Made by a program: the position numbers and the translations under genes. Under the pieces are notes generated by a model. It had not been told where the DNA came from, ran no database searches, and worked only from the letters and a program-made list of their open reading frames with translations. From Aquificales bacterium (GTDB taxonomy: Bacteria; Aquificota; Aquificia; Aquificales; Aquificaceae), in the NCBI GenBank assembly GCA_027037055.1, contig JALWBR010000035.1:1-64000 (forward strand): DNA of 64,000 nt, in the 5' to 3' direction. This document shows positions 24,734 through 33,913 of the stretch, piece by piece; the stretch's first letter is position 1, and every line of letters starts with the position of its first letter.

Positions 24734-26964
24734 AATATCTCATAAAGTTTAGACTGGGCAAAAGTATATTTGAGAGGGCAATAGATCCAAGATTTTACAT
24801 AGAAGACCTTCAAAAGCTTGGAAAAGCGGAAGTAAAAATAATAAAGGAAAATATACCCGAACCGGACGAAGAACCCTCTGACGAGCATTGTTTTGAAGCG
24901 GATTTAGTGCTTGAAACAGAAAGCTCCTTAGATGAAATAAAGGAATTGCTGGAATTTATATTGGAAGACGGTGTTGAAATAGATATACTTGAAGGTGAAT
25001 ACAAGGAACAGAAAAAGGAAAATGAAGAAAGTAAAGCAGAGGTTCCACAAGCTCTTCTTGAAAACTATAAGCTTGAAACAGAAGAAATACTCTCAAGGTT
25101 GAGGGACTCCCTTGAAGAACTTTATAATGCACCGGGTAGCCTGGAACTAATAAACGAAGTTTTTAGAAGCTTCCACACATTAAAAGGTAACACCGGTCTT
25201 ATACTTTCTTACGGAGAAGAACCCAACCTTAAATATATACACGAAATCTCACACAAGGCTGAAAGCGTTCTGCAAAAAGCAAGGGACACAGGAATAGGTT
25301 TATCAAAGAGGCATGTTGAAATACTGCAGGAGCTCGTAGACAGACTTGACGACCTGTTCCTTGCTTTCTCAGAAGGAAAAGAGGAAGAAGCGGAAGATGT
25401 TTTTAGCCTTCTTGACGAACTCAGCTCCTTCACAGAGAAAAAGGAGGAAATAAAGCAAGGAAAAGGACTACCCGCAGATATTTCCGCATTATTAAATGTA
25501 ACTTCACAGTATGTTCCTGTTTTTAGGGAACTTTGTTCTAAGGGTGAATTAACAGAGGAGGAAGAAGAATTTTTCAGGCGTTCTCTATTAACACTTCACA
25601 AACTGACAAAGGAGTTCGGCTTTGAGGATTTAAACAAGAAAATAAAAGATCTACAAGCCTCTTTCGGGAACGTAGACTTTAAAGAATTTTGCGAAAATCT
25701 GGAAGAACTCGCCTTAGATCTTCAAAAATTGATAGATAGCAAAATTCCAGAATCTAAATGGAAAAAAGAAAAGGAAGAAAAAAGAGCTTTTGATACATCC
25801 AAATACGTAAGTAAAAGCAAATATCTGAAAGTGAAAGAGGACACGGTTCAAAAACTTATGGATATTGTTGGAGAACTTTCCGTTTTCAAAGAATGGATTT
25901 ATCTGTTTGCAAACAAATTGCAAAAAGTTTATGGTATGCCTGATGCTTCAAAAGAATTGAAGGATAACATGCACAGATTCAGAAGTCTTATGGATAATCT
26001 TCAAAGAACCGTTCTTGAAATGAGAATGGTCCCCGTTTCTGTCCTCTTTGAACGCTTTCCTAAGCTTGTAAGAGATCTTTCAAGAACATTGGGTAAAAAG
26101 GTAAGATTGGAAATAGAAGGCGGTGATACAAAATTGGACAAAGTGATAATAGAAAAAATAGCGGAACCCATGATACACCTTGTAAGAAATGCAATAGACC
26201 ACGGTATAGAAACACCAGAAGAGCGCGAAGCTCTGGGTAAACCCATAGAAGGATGCATAAAAATAAGGGCTTCTCAGGAAGGAGGAAATGTATTAATAGA
26301 GATATCGGATGATGGAAGAGGCATAGATGTTGAAAAGGTACGCAAAAAAGCTGTAGAAAAGAAGCTTTACAAAGAAGAAGAAATATCGCAAATGAGCGAT
26401 GAGGAAGTTATCCAAATAATTTTTCAGCCTGGTTTTTCAACAAAGGACCAGGCTACAGAGCTTTCGGGAAGGGGAGTAGGAATGGATGTTGTGGCAAACA
26501 CAATAAGAAGCTTAGGCGGTGAAGTTAGCATAAAAACTCAAAAGTCCTTAGGGACAGCTGTAAAACTAATACTACCTTTAACCCTGGCAATAAGAAAGAT
26601 TCTACTCGTGAGAATGGGCGATGTAATATTCGGTGTACCTGCTGAAAACGTGGGTGAGGTGTTTAAGATAAAAAGAGGTGAGGTTAAAAGCCTTAAAGGT
26701 ATAAAAGTTGTATATCACCGTGGGAAAGTCCTTGAGCTTGACTTTATTTGTGACAGATTGGGCATTAAAAGTACTTCTAACGGAACACTTACGCTGTTAA
26801 TAGATAATTCTCTCACAAAAGGCGTAGTTGTTGATGAAGTTATGAGCACAATAGATACCGTAGTAAAACCAGTACCCTCAGTTCTCCAAACACCTCCAGA
26901 GATAAGCGGTGTAACTATTTTGGGAGATGGAAGCATAGTTTATGTGCTTGAGGTCTTGAAATGA
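24730..26964 (+). CDS. cheA: CheA sensor histidine kinase with extra N-terminal domain
   Basis: 744 residues. Residues 1-95 (YLIKFRLGKSIFERAIDPRF, then an acidic part with FEADLVLETESSLDEIKELL) form a mixed alpha/beta domain like the P2-type regulatory domain of some CheA proteins, here placed before the HPt. The HPt follows with His149 in EVFRSFHTLKGN. Then come a helical linker, the dimerisation helices (~370-440), an ATPase domain with HLVRNAIDHGIE, DDGRGIDVEKV and GRGVGMDVV, and a C-terminal CheW-like regulatory domain (~612-744). All catalytic boxes are intact. The gene overlaps cheY and cheB by 4 bases each. Confidence 0.94.
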   Translation: MKYLIKFRLGKSIFERAIDPRFYIEDLQKLGKAEVKIIKENIPEPDEEPSDEHCFEADLVLETESSLDEIKELLEFILEDGVEIDILEGEYKEQKKENEESKAEVPQALLENYKLETEEILSRLRDSLEELYNAPGSLELINEVFRSFHTLKGNTGLILSYGEEPNLKYIHEISHKAESVLQKARDTGIGLSKRHVEILQELVDRLDDLFLAFSEGKEEEAEDVFSLLDELSSFTEKKEEIKQGKGLPADISALLNVTSQYVPVFRELCSKGELTEEEEEFFRRSLLTLHKLTKEFGFEDLNKKIKDLQASFGNVDFKEFCENLEELALDLQKLIDSKIPESKWKKEKEEKRAFDTSKYVSKSKYLKVKEDTVQKLMDIVGELSVFKEWIYLFANKLQKVYGMPDASKELKDNMHRFRSLMDNLQRTVLEMRMVPVSVLFERFPKLVRDLSRTLGKKVRLEIEGGDTKLDKVIIEKIAEPMIHLVRNAIDHGIETPEEREALGKPIEGCIKIRASQEGGNVLIEISDDGRGIDVEKVRKKAVEKKLYKEEEISQMSDEEVIQIIFQPGFSTKDQATELSGRGVGMDVVANTIRSLGGEVSIKTQKSLGTAVKLILPLTLAIRKILLVRMGDVIFGVPAENVGEVFKIKRGEVKSLKGIKVVYHRGKVLELDFICDRLGIKSTSNGTLTLLIDNSLTKGVVVDEVMSTIDTVVKPVPSVLQTPPEISGVTILGDGSIVYVLEVLK

Positions 26965-28013
26965 ATAAGATAAAGGTTTTGGTTGCGGATGATTCAGCAT
27001 TTATGCGAAAAGCCTTAAGAGAAATACTGGAAAGCGACAATCAAATAGAAGTAATAGATACAGCCAGGAACGGAAAAGAAGCTGTTGATAAAGTTGCAAA
27101 GTTTAATCCTGATGTTCTTACTTTGGACATAAATATGCCCGTAATGGACGGGAAAGAAGCCCTTAAGATAATTATGGAACAAAATCCGCTTCCTGTGGTT
27201 GTAGTCTCGTCCCTAACAACAGAAGAAGCACCCATAACTATGGAGCTACTTGATATGGGGGCTTTTGACTATGTTCCTAAACCCTCCGGCACAATATCCT
27301 TAGATATACACAAAGTTGCGGATGAAATAATATCAAAGGTTAAGGAAGCTTATCGTTCAAGACACAGACTTATATCTAAAAAACCCCTTAAAAGATCATT
27401 TAAAACATCATTCAGTCCTGCCAAAAGGAATCTCGCAAATGTGGTGGTCGCCATAGGTATATCCACGGGAGGACCTGCAACGCTTATAGATATATTACAA
27501 GACTGCGAGATTTATGAAAATACAGCTTATCTTGTTGTTCAACATATGCCACCGCAGTTCACACCCTCCTTAGCAAACAGGCTTTCCGAATATACACCTA
27601 TTAAATTCCTCCATGCTCCCCACGGACAAAGCATTTTGGGAGGTTACGGATACTTAGCACCCGGAGGATGGCATATGAAAGTGACAAATGATAAGAAGAT
27701 TAAACTGTTTAAGGACGACAGTTATATATATTACCCTTCTGCGGATGTACTGTTTGATTCAGTAGCTGATGTTTACTGCCCCAATGCAATAGGAGTTCTG
27801 CTAACAGGTATAGGAAGAGACGGAGCAAAAGGGCTCTTAAAAATGAAAAACAAGGGATGTTTTACAATAGCAGAGTCTGAAGAAACAGCAGTAGTGTATG
27901 GTATGCCTGCAGCAGCAAAAGAGATAGGAGCAGCAGTGGAAATACTGCCTGCATACAAGATAGCATCCGCCATAAATAGACACCTAAGAAGATTAAAGGA
28001 GAAAACGCTATGA
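26961..28013 (+). CDS. cheB: CheB protein-glutamate methylesterase/deamidase
   Basis: 350 residues: an N-terminal receiver with Asp56 (LTLDINMPVMDG) and a C-terminal methylesterase with the catalytic triad visible as Ser168 in AIGISTGGP, His195 in VVQHMPPQFT and Asp287 in TGIGRDGAKG. It removes methyl groups from receptor glutamates and thereby sets adaptation, opposing CheR encoded two genes later. The ATG overlaps the cheA stop, and the stop overlaps the HEAT-repeat gene start. Confidence 0.95.
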   Translation: MNKIKVLVADDSAFMRKALREILESDNQIEVIDTARNGKEAVDKVAKFNPDVLTLDINMPVMDGKEALKIIMEQNPLPVVVVSSLTTEEAPITMELLDMGAFDYVPKPSGTISLDIHKVADEIISKVKEAYRSRHRLISKKPLKRSFKTSFSPAKRNLANVVVAIGISTGGPATLIDILQDCEIYENTAYLVVQHMPPQFTPSLANRLSEYTPIKFLHAPHGQSILGGYGYLAPGGWHMKVTNDKKIKLFKDDSYIYYPSADVLFDSVADVYCPNAIGVLLTGIGRDGAKGLLKMKNKGCFTIAESEETAVVYGMPAAAKEIGAAVEILPAYKIASAINRHLRRLKEKTL

Positions 28014-28771
28014 AAGAGGAAATTCTAAAAAAATTAAATTCGGAAGACAAAAATGAAGTAAGAGAAGCCATCCTATCTTTGGCAGGCGAATCAGACCCTA
28101 ATATAGCCCGCGCAGTTATAGAAGCTGTTGTCAATTCAAAAAGCAAGGCTGTTTTGGAAGCGGGAAAGAGTTTTTTCCTATCCTATAAAGGAGATCCTGA
28201 GGTTTTGTGTAACGAGATTATAAAATTTTTCAATTATCCAGAACCAAAACTAAGGCAGACCGCTATATATATCCTATCATCAAAGGGCGAAACTTGTATT
28301 GATGTTATAGAAAAAAACTTGGTACAACACAAGGATCACAACATGCGCAAGTTCGCCCTTGATATACTTGCAAATGTTAGAACAAGAAAAGCCTTAAGCT
28401 TAATTGAAAAACTAATAAACGACGAGAGCCAAAATGTACGCATGTCCGCCCTTGAATATTTAAGGAACTTTTCGGACTTCAAAGATGAGGTGATAAATAT
28501 AATATATAAGCTTATACCAAATATAAAGGATACATACGAGTTTACAACACTGGCATCAACAGTAATATATGGAGAGTTAAATGACAAAAAACTTGCGGAG
28601 CCAATAAGGGAAAAACTCAAAGCTACAACAGATCCACTTAATAAATACTGGCTTTATAAGATACTCATATTCTTAGGTGAAAAAGATATCTACGAAGAGG
28701 CTATGAGTAACGGAGAGTTAATCGGTATGAGAGAGGACGTTGAAAAAGATATAAGGATCTTTAATTCCTAA
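28010..28771 (+). CDS. HEAT-repeat protein in chemosensory operon
   Basis: 253 residues built of helical pairs of HEAT type, such as NEVREAILSLAGESDPNIAR, LRQTAIYILSSKGETCIDVI and VRMSALEYLRNFSDFKDEVI. Such repeats make a curved scaffold for protein binding. It is placed between cheB and cheR with a 4-base overlap upstream, so it is translated with them and probably binds a component of the pathway. HEAT proteins also accompany some non-flagellar chemosensory systems. No catalytic residues are apparent. Confidence 0.8.
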   Translation: MKEEILKKLNSEDKNEVREAILSLAGESDPNIARAVIEAVVNSKSKAVLEAGKSFFLSYKGDPEVLCNEIIKFFNYPEPKLRQTAIYILSSKGETCIDVIEKNLVQHKDHNMRKFALDILANVRTRKALSLIEKLINDESQNVRMSALEYLRNFSDFKDEVINIIYKLIPNIKDTYEFTTLASTVIYGELNDKKLAEPIREKLKATTDPLNKYWLYKILIFLGEKDIYEEAMSNGELIGMREDVEKDIRIFNS

Positions 28772-28779
28772 GGACAATA

Positions 28780-29598
28780 ATGCTGACAAGGTTGTACTTT
28801 GATATACTAAGGGAAATCATATACGAGAACACAGGAATAATCTTTGATGATAAGAAGAAGTACTTCATTGAAAACCGAGTAAAGGAACACATGGAAGAGT
28901 TGGGATTAAACTCATTAAAGGAATATATTTACAGATTAAAAACAGATAAGAGAGCTATAAAGGAATTCATATCAAAGATAACCGTTAATGAAACCTATTT
29001 TTACAGAGAGTATTATCATCTTAAAGCCTTGGCTAAACTTGTGCAGGGGGAAAATCAACGTTTACCAGTAAAAGTTCTTAGTATACCTTGCTCCACAGGG
29101 GAAGAACCATACAGCATAGCGATAGTTTTGAACGAAGTATTAGAAGACCCAAAAAAATTTGAAGTATTGGGTGTAGATATAGATATTAATGCAATAAAAA
29201 AGGCTAAGGAAGGAATATATGGAAAAAGGAGTATTTCAAAACTACCCTCGCAGTATCTTAAAAAGTACTTTGATCAGGTAGATGAAGAAAAATGGATGAT
29301 AAAAGATTTTATAAAAAAAAGGGTAAGATTTTATGAAGGCAACATTCTTGACAGACTATTCATTAAAAGCCTGAGAAAATTTCACTACGTGTTTTGCAAA
29401 AATCTCCTTATCTATTTCGACGATAATGCAAGAACCCAAGCCATAAACAATTTATATGACGCTCTTATGGATGGAGGTTTTCTATTTTTAGGTCATGCCG
29501 AAAGTATATCCCGATCTTCATCCTTATTTGAGCCAGTAAAAGTTGAAGGAGCCATAGTTTATAAGAAAGTAAGCGAGGAGGATGAGGATGAATGGTAA
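28780..29598 (+). CDS. cheR: CheR chemoreceptor methyltransferase
   Basis: 272 residues. A helical N-terminal domain (YENTGIIFDDKKKYFIENRV) precedes an AdoMet-dependent methyltransferase domain. Diagnostic blocks: TVNETYFYREYYH (residues 69-80), the SAM loop VLSIPCSTGEEPYSIA (~99-114), DIDINAIKKAKEGIY, and VFCKNLLIYFDD near the C-terminal third. It methylates glutamates on the chemoreceptors and pairs with CheB. Its tail overlaps the second cheY by 11 bases. Confidence 0.95.
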   Translation: MLTRLYFDILREIIYENTGIIFDDKKKYFIENRVKEHMEELGLNSLKEYIYRLKTDKRAIKEFISKITVNETYFYREYYHLKALAKLVQGENQRLPVKVLSIPCSTGEEPYSIAIVLNEVLEDPKKFEVLGVDIDINAIKKAKEGIYGKRSISKLPSQYLKKYFDQVDEEKWMIKDFIKKRVRFYEGNILDRLFIKSLRKFHYVFCKNLLIYFDDNARTQAINNLYDALMDGGFLFLGHAESISRSSSLFEPVKVEGAIVYKKVSEEDEDEW

Positions 29599-29959
29599 GA
29601 CTAAAAAAGCACTTGTAGTTGATGATTCACTTACTATAAGGATCTACCATTCCTCCTTATTAAAAAGCTTCGGCTACGAAGTTGATACGGCGGAGAACGG
29701 CCTTGAAGCCTTAGAAATGGCTATGAAAAGGAAATACGATCTTGTTCTATCAGATATAAACATGCCTGTTATGGACGGTTTTGAGTTTGTCCGCAAACTT
29801 AGAAAACTGGATGAATACAAATACATTCCCGTAGTTTTCATCACAACCCTTGACTCGGAAGAAGACAAAAGAAGGGCGCTCATGTCTGGCGGAACACTTT
29901 ATATAGTAAAACCCATAAATCTTGAAGTGCTTGAAAAAATACTTAAATCCATCCCGTGA
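29588..29959 (+). CDS. cheY: Second CheY-like response regulator
   Basis: A 123-residue receiver with the acidic pair in ALVVDDSLTIR, Asp56 in LVLSDINMPVMDG, Thr in VFITTLDSE and Lys in YIVKPINLE. GAGGAGG (29575-29581) is 6 bases before ATG 29588, so this start is favoured over ATG 29582. With two CheY proteins and no CheZ or CheC, one may act as a phosphate sink for the other, as known in other multi-CheY systems. It is the last gene of the island. Confidence 0.92.
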   Translation: MNGKTKKALVVDDSLTIRIYHSSLLKSFGYEVDTAENGLEALEMAMKRKYDLVLSDINMPVMDGFEFVRKLRKLDEYKYIPVVFITTLDSEEDKRRALMSGGTLYIVKPINLEVLEKILKSIP

Positions 29960-30033
29960 GTCTTCTAATTATAACTACAGCAGATATAATAGATATAAGA
30001 TATAATAAACACAATATTTTTATAACCGCAGAA

Positions 30034-32213
30034 TTAGCAACCCCCTCCTGTATTATCAACTACAACGGGTTCACTATCGGAAGGCTGTTTATCTGGAGGG
30101 TTTATATCTACTATGGAGAAAGGCTCCTTACAGACGCCTATCCCTCCACCAATAGCTATAGAGACAACAGGGTCTTCCATGGTTCCCCCATAACCCGTCT
30201 GCGGATAATAAACCGCCTTACCGTAACCGTAGGCAAAATTCGGATAGTTTAAACCTATATCCCTTAAGGCATTTGATGTAAGCCACTCTTTGACATCCTC
30301 GGGGGTTGCATAAGGATTATCTTCAAGAAAGAGGGCTATAAGACCCGTAACCGCGGGAGCAGATAGGGAAGTTCCCGCACCTAAAACATAAGTGGGGTTA
30401 GGATCAACGGAAGGATCATAGGTTCCATCAGGACCTATTACAAAGGCTCCGCCCGCAACAATATTGGGTTTTATTCTGCCGTCTCTCGTGGGTCCACTAG
30501 AGGAGAAATTTGCAACTTTACCCAAATTTTGAAAAGTATCAAATCCATTATCCATATCAAACACATCGTCAGCCCTTGAATTTATCGCACCGACGGTTAT
30601 AGCCCTCTTTGCTGTTCCGGGCGAAGCGACGGTAAACTTGTATCCTCCAAAGGGATCCCGTTCATAATTGCTTAAGAATACACCGGTTCCAGTTACCTCC
30701 CACATATCCACCCTTGCAACATCACCGCACTCTTGTTCCAATCTCAGCTCCAGCTTATAAGTTCCAGATGAGAAAATTGCTCTGCAAGAGATTAATATTT
30801 CAAATCTTCCGTCACCGTTTATCGGATCCCTTTCCATAGACATATTTATTGCCACATCATAATCACCATCGCCTAATATTATTGTGCCTTCAGTGTCCGA
30901 ACCTGTTCTAGTAAATATACAATAAATGCTATCTGGTTTACACACTTCCACTTTCCACTTTGAAACAGAATTTGTGTTCTTATACCATCCTACGATAAAA
31001 GCTTCTCCTCTTACCAAGATAGGAATAGTGTCTTCTGTCTTGGTAGTATAAGCATGTATAGGTCTGTCCCCTTCGTTTGACTGTGCTACAACAACTATAA
31101 AACCTCTTCCCGAAAGCTCATCAATTTTCCTGTCAAGCAATCCAGTACCGTCATGGGGATCCATATGTGTTCCCAAAGAAAGGTTAACCACCGCGGGCTT
31201 TTTGAGGGCTTCCGCCTTACTCTTAATCCACTCAAGGCATTTTATTAGTTCCGTATCCGTATATTCCAACAATGAACACACAACAAGGTCCGCTTCGGGA
31301 GCCACACCTCTACCAAATATACTAAGATCTGATCCAGCGGAAATTCCCGCAACAAGTGTACCGTGTCCGCCCCTATCATAAGAGTTACATTTACCAAGCT
31401 TTATAGCTAAATTAATAAAACCTTCATTAAATTCACAAACACCAACATCCTGCACATAATTTCCACCAGACTTAGAACAGATATCCTCGTCAATAACACG
31501 TCCCAAAAATTTTACCCTCGTGTTACCCTGCGAATCCAAAAAAGCTGAATGGCACACATTTATTCTTGAGTCAACAATTCCTACTATTACACCCTTTCCA
31601 GTTCCTGCGCATCGCTTGCTTTTGTTCCCAGAAGATATTCTTTCGTAATATTTGACGTATATATATTTGTCCCGGGAACTCCCACAGTGATTATCATATA
31701 TTCACTTCCACCAACGCTTAAACTCAAACTTCCGCTTGAACCATCACATAAAAGCAGCTTTGAATTAAAAAAAATTCCCTTCAACAGGACATATATTGGT
31801 ATCGTAATATAAACTACTCGTGGCAGGGTTTATGTATATCCAAAAAAATCACTGTGCCCAGAAATATTTATATTAGACTGTCCACTTCCGTAAAAGCCCC
31901 ATGACCCGTTCCTTAATATATCAACCTTGGTATGAACCTTCCTGGGTGCTTCTATATAAATTATGTTAGGATCTTTTATCAGATCCTCTAAAACCCTTTC
32001 CGAAAGGTTAACAACCTTTACTTTGCCGTCTTTCGTGAGAACCTTAACCTCTGTAATTGTTACACTTTTGCCTTCCGATTTATAAGTGATTACTTTGCTC
32101 CTTAATGCAGACTTGTTTTCCTTAACTATCCTTCTAAATTCATAATCCAGCTTGTTTTGATCAGAAAGGGAGATTCCAAAAATTATAAGAATTATTAAAA
32201 TCAGCCCACCCAT
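30034..32213 (-). pseudogene. Secreted S8 subtilisin-like protease, broken by three homopolymer indels
   Basis: The gene opens with a signal peptide (residues ~1-17) and a pro-region, then is split by three one-base length changes. These are a T7 tract at 31842-31848 (T8 needed), a T8 tract at 31767-31774 (T7 needed) and GG at 31604-31605 (GGG needed). Restoring them gives one 726-residue frame with exactly matching length. Its triad reads Asp in VGIVDSRI, His in YDRGGHGTLVAGI and Ser in GAGTSLSAPAVTG. Without repair the pieces are 32213-31830, 31784-31587 and the main part with its own possible start at 31557, which lacks the Asp. It is either a real pseudogene, phase-variable, or sequencing error. 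Confidence 0.82.
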
Positions 32214-32295
32214 TTCCTCTCACCCCATATAGTGTTATATATATTGTTTAAAATAATTATATAAAACGGATATCCCCCTCCATCCTAAATATAAC

Positions 32296-33369
32296 TTAAA
32301 CCTCCTTCTCCTTTAGAGCCTCCTCTACCCTACTTTCAAGAAATTTAATCATATCCTCCGAAGGCAGTATTGTTTTACCGTTCCATTTGAATTTAAGTCC
32401 TTCAAGTCTTTTAAGTATTCCGCGTTCAATACCTCCTTGAGATATAAGAAGAGGAACAACTATAACATCACCCGATACACTTAGTTGTCTAACAAGCGCC
32501 CTGAGATGTTGTTTTGCTTGATCATAAATAGGCTTGGGTGCATCGTCCCTTACGGTCACACTCAAAATAGCCCTGAAAGTTTTCCCTTTCTCTTTCAGTA
32601 CTTCTTGCACACATTTTTTAGCAATTGATTCCATGGTTGTTAACCATCCTACATTGTCCTCCTCGCTGTTAGGTCCATGGGCTACAAGAATAACAGATTC
32701 CTTAGAAGGATCCTCACTTAACTCCAAAATCCTTTGGCATACTATTGATGTTACAATCGGATGATCATCAAGGGGATCGGTGAGGATTATTTCAGCCTTT
32801 GTCTCTATAGGCTTTATTGTTTTGAGCTTTTCATTGATTATTTTAACAGCCTTACTGTAAAGAGATACTGCCTCTTCCTTTTCCTTCCCAGTTATGTAAA
32901 GGGATACCACCTTTTCAAACACGTCGGGAGAAGGCATCTCATCCTGTATCCACCAAGCAAGGGGCGGGGGAAGTTTATCAAATATATCCCACAGAGGTCT
33001 TATAATCTTCCTCTCCACATTTGATAGGTGAACCATTGGATCATCGGGAAACTCCTCTGAAAAGCCCAATATATAACGAAGCTGTCTTATTATGGGACTG
33101 TAAGAGGAAACAAAAAGCGGAATTACTACAACCTTTTCAACACCCTTCTCCTCAAGCCTACGCAAAGCCTTCTCTATCTTAACGGGATTCGCCATACCGA
33201 AGGCAACTTCCACATGGTACTTTTCTTTAAGAGGTTCCACCGCATTCATAACCGTTTCATTCCACAAAGGCTTACCGCCATGGGCAAGAACTAACACACC
33301 AACCTTTGAAGCATGAGAAAAGCCAAAATGTATAACAAAAATGCCAATAAGCAAAACCGCTTTTACCAT
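32296..33369 (-). CDS. Exported two-domain CbiX/sirohydrochlorin chelatase-like protein
   Basis: 357 residues with a signal peptide (MVKAVLLIGIFVIHFGFSHA, cut near residue 20) and two chelatase-like halves. The first begins VGVLVLAHGGKPLWN and the second VILVAHGPNSEED; each AHG histidine is in the position of the metal-inserting His of CbiX/CbiK. Cytoplasmic family members insert Co, Ni or Fe into tetrapyrroles; an export signal points to a periplasmic metal or tetrapyrrole handling role. The ribosome site GGGAGGTGA is strong. The gene is divergent from exbB-tonB and shares its palindromic operator region, and a TonB receptor gene lies nearby, so metal or tetrapyrrole uptake is likely. Confidence 0.82.
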   Translation of the reverse strand: MVKAVLLIGIFVIHFGFSHASKVGVLVLAHGGKPLWNETVMNAVEPLKEKYHVEVAFGMANPVKIEKALRRLEEKGVEKVVVIPLFVSSYSPIIRQLRYILGFSEEFPDDPMVHLSNVERKIIRPLWDIFDKLPPPLAWWIQDEMPSPDVFEKVVSLYITGKEKEEAVSLYSKAVKIINEKLKTIKPIETKAEIILTDPLDDHPIVTSIVCQRILELSEDPSKESVILVAHGPNSEEDNVGWLTTMESIAKKCVQEVLKEKGKTFRAILSVTVRDDAPKPIYDQAKQHLRALVRQLSVSGDVIVVPLLISQGGIERGILKRLEGLKFKWNGKTILPSEDMIKFLESRVEEALKEKEV

Positions 33370-33442
33370 CTTTCACCTCCCTTTTACCTAATTGTGAAGA
33401 TCCTTTTTGCAATACTCTATGATAGGAGTCATGGAATAGAGA

Positions 33443-33459
33443 TTGAAATTCAATTTCAA
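33443..33459. promoter_or_regulatory. Palindromic operator TTGAAATT-C-AATTTCAA
   Basis: A perfect 8-1-8 inverted repeat between the divergent CbiX-like gene and exbB, 16 bases before the exbB start. A near copy (one arm mismatch) lies at 36784-36798 before the TonB receptor unit; the shared core is GAGATTGAnATTCAATTTCA. The inner 7-1-7 geometry is that of Fur-family operators, so a metal-responsive repressor is plausible. Confidence 0.65.
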
Positions 33460-33475
33460 ATAGTTTAGATATATC

Positions 33476-33913
33476 ATGGAAAGACTAAGGGAAGCGGTGG
33501 ATTACGGAGTAATAGGCATACTCCTTCTCATGAGTATCGTAGCCCTTACAGTTGCCATAGAAAGGTGTATTTTCTTCAGAAGCATTGATTTGTCCTCATA
33601 TAAGAATAAGAAGATCCTTGAAGTAGAATTAACAAAGTACCTTCATCTAATAGCTACAATAGGATCAAATGCCCCTTATATAGGTCTTTTGGGAACTGTC
33701 CTTGGGATAATGTTAACCTTCTACGATATAGGAACAGAAGGTTACGCAGATCCCCGAAAAATAATGACAGGTCTTGCCTTAGCCCTTAAAGCTACTGCGG
33801 TGGGTTTACTTGTAGCGATACCTTCCATTATCCTATACAACCTCCTTCTCAGAAAGGTGAAGGTAATACTTTCGCTGTGGGAAGCTAAATACGTAGAGAC
33901 GAAGGATAAATGA
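33476..33913 (+). CDS. exbB: ExbB-like TonB-system proton channel subunit
   Basis: 145 residues with three membrane helices; the short form resembles the ExbB2 type. The conserved central part is YIGLLGTVLGIMLTFYDIGT, followed by ALALKATAVGLLVAIPSIIL, which lines the proton path. No Shine-Dalgarno site is visible before ATG 33476, which lies just after the palindromic operator. It overlaps tonB by 4 bases. ExbD, the obligate partner in characterised systems, is not encoded next to it, so it must lie elsewhere or be replaced. Confidence 0.9.
   Translation: MERLREAVDYGVIGILLLMSIVALTVAIERCIFFRSIDLSSYKNKKILEVELTKYLHLIATIGSNAPYIGLLGTVLGIMLTFYDIGTEGYADPRKIMTGLALALKATAVGLLVAIPSIILYNLLLRKVKVILSLWEAKYVETKDK

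Noticed and set aside
29960-30033. Repeated GATATAATA-like units in the convergent gap after cheY
   Set aside because: Short, AT-rich and between two gene ends; they look like chance promoter-like strings with no gene to drive.
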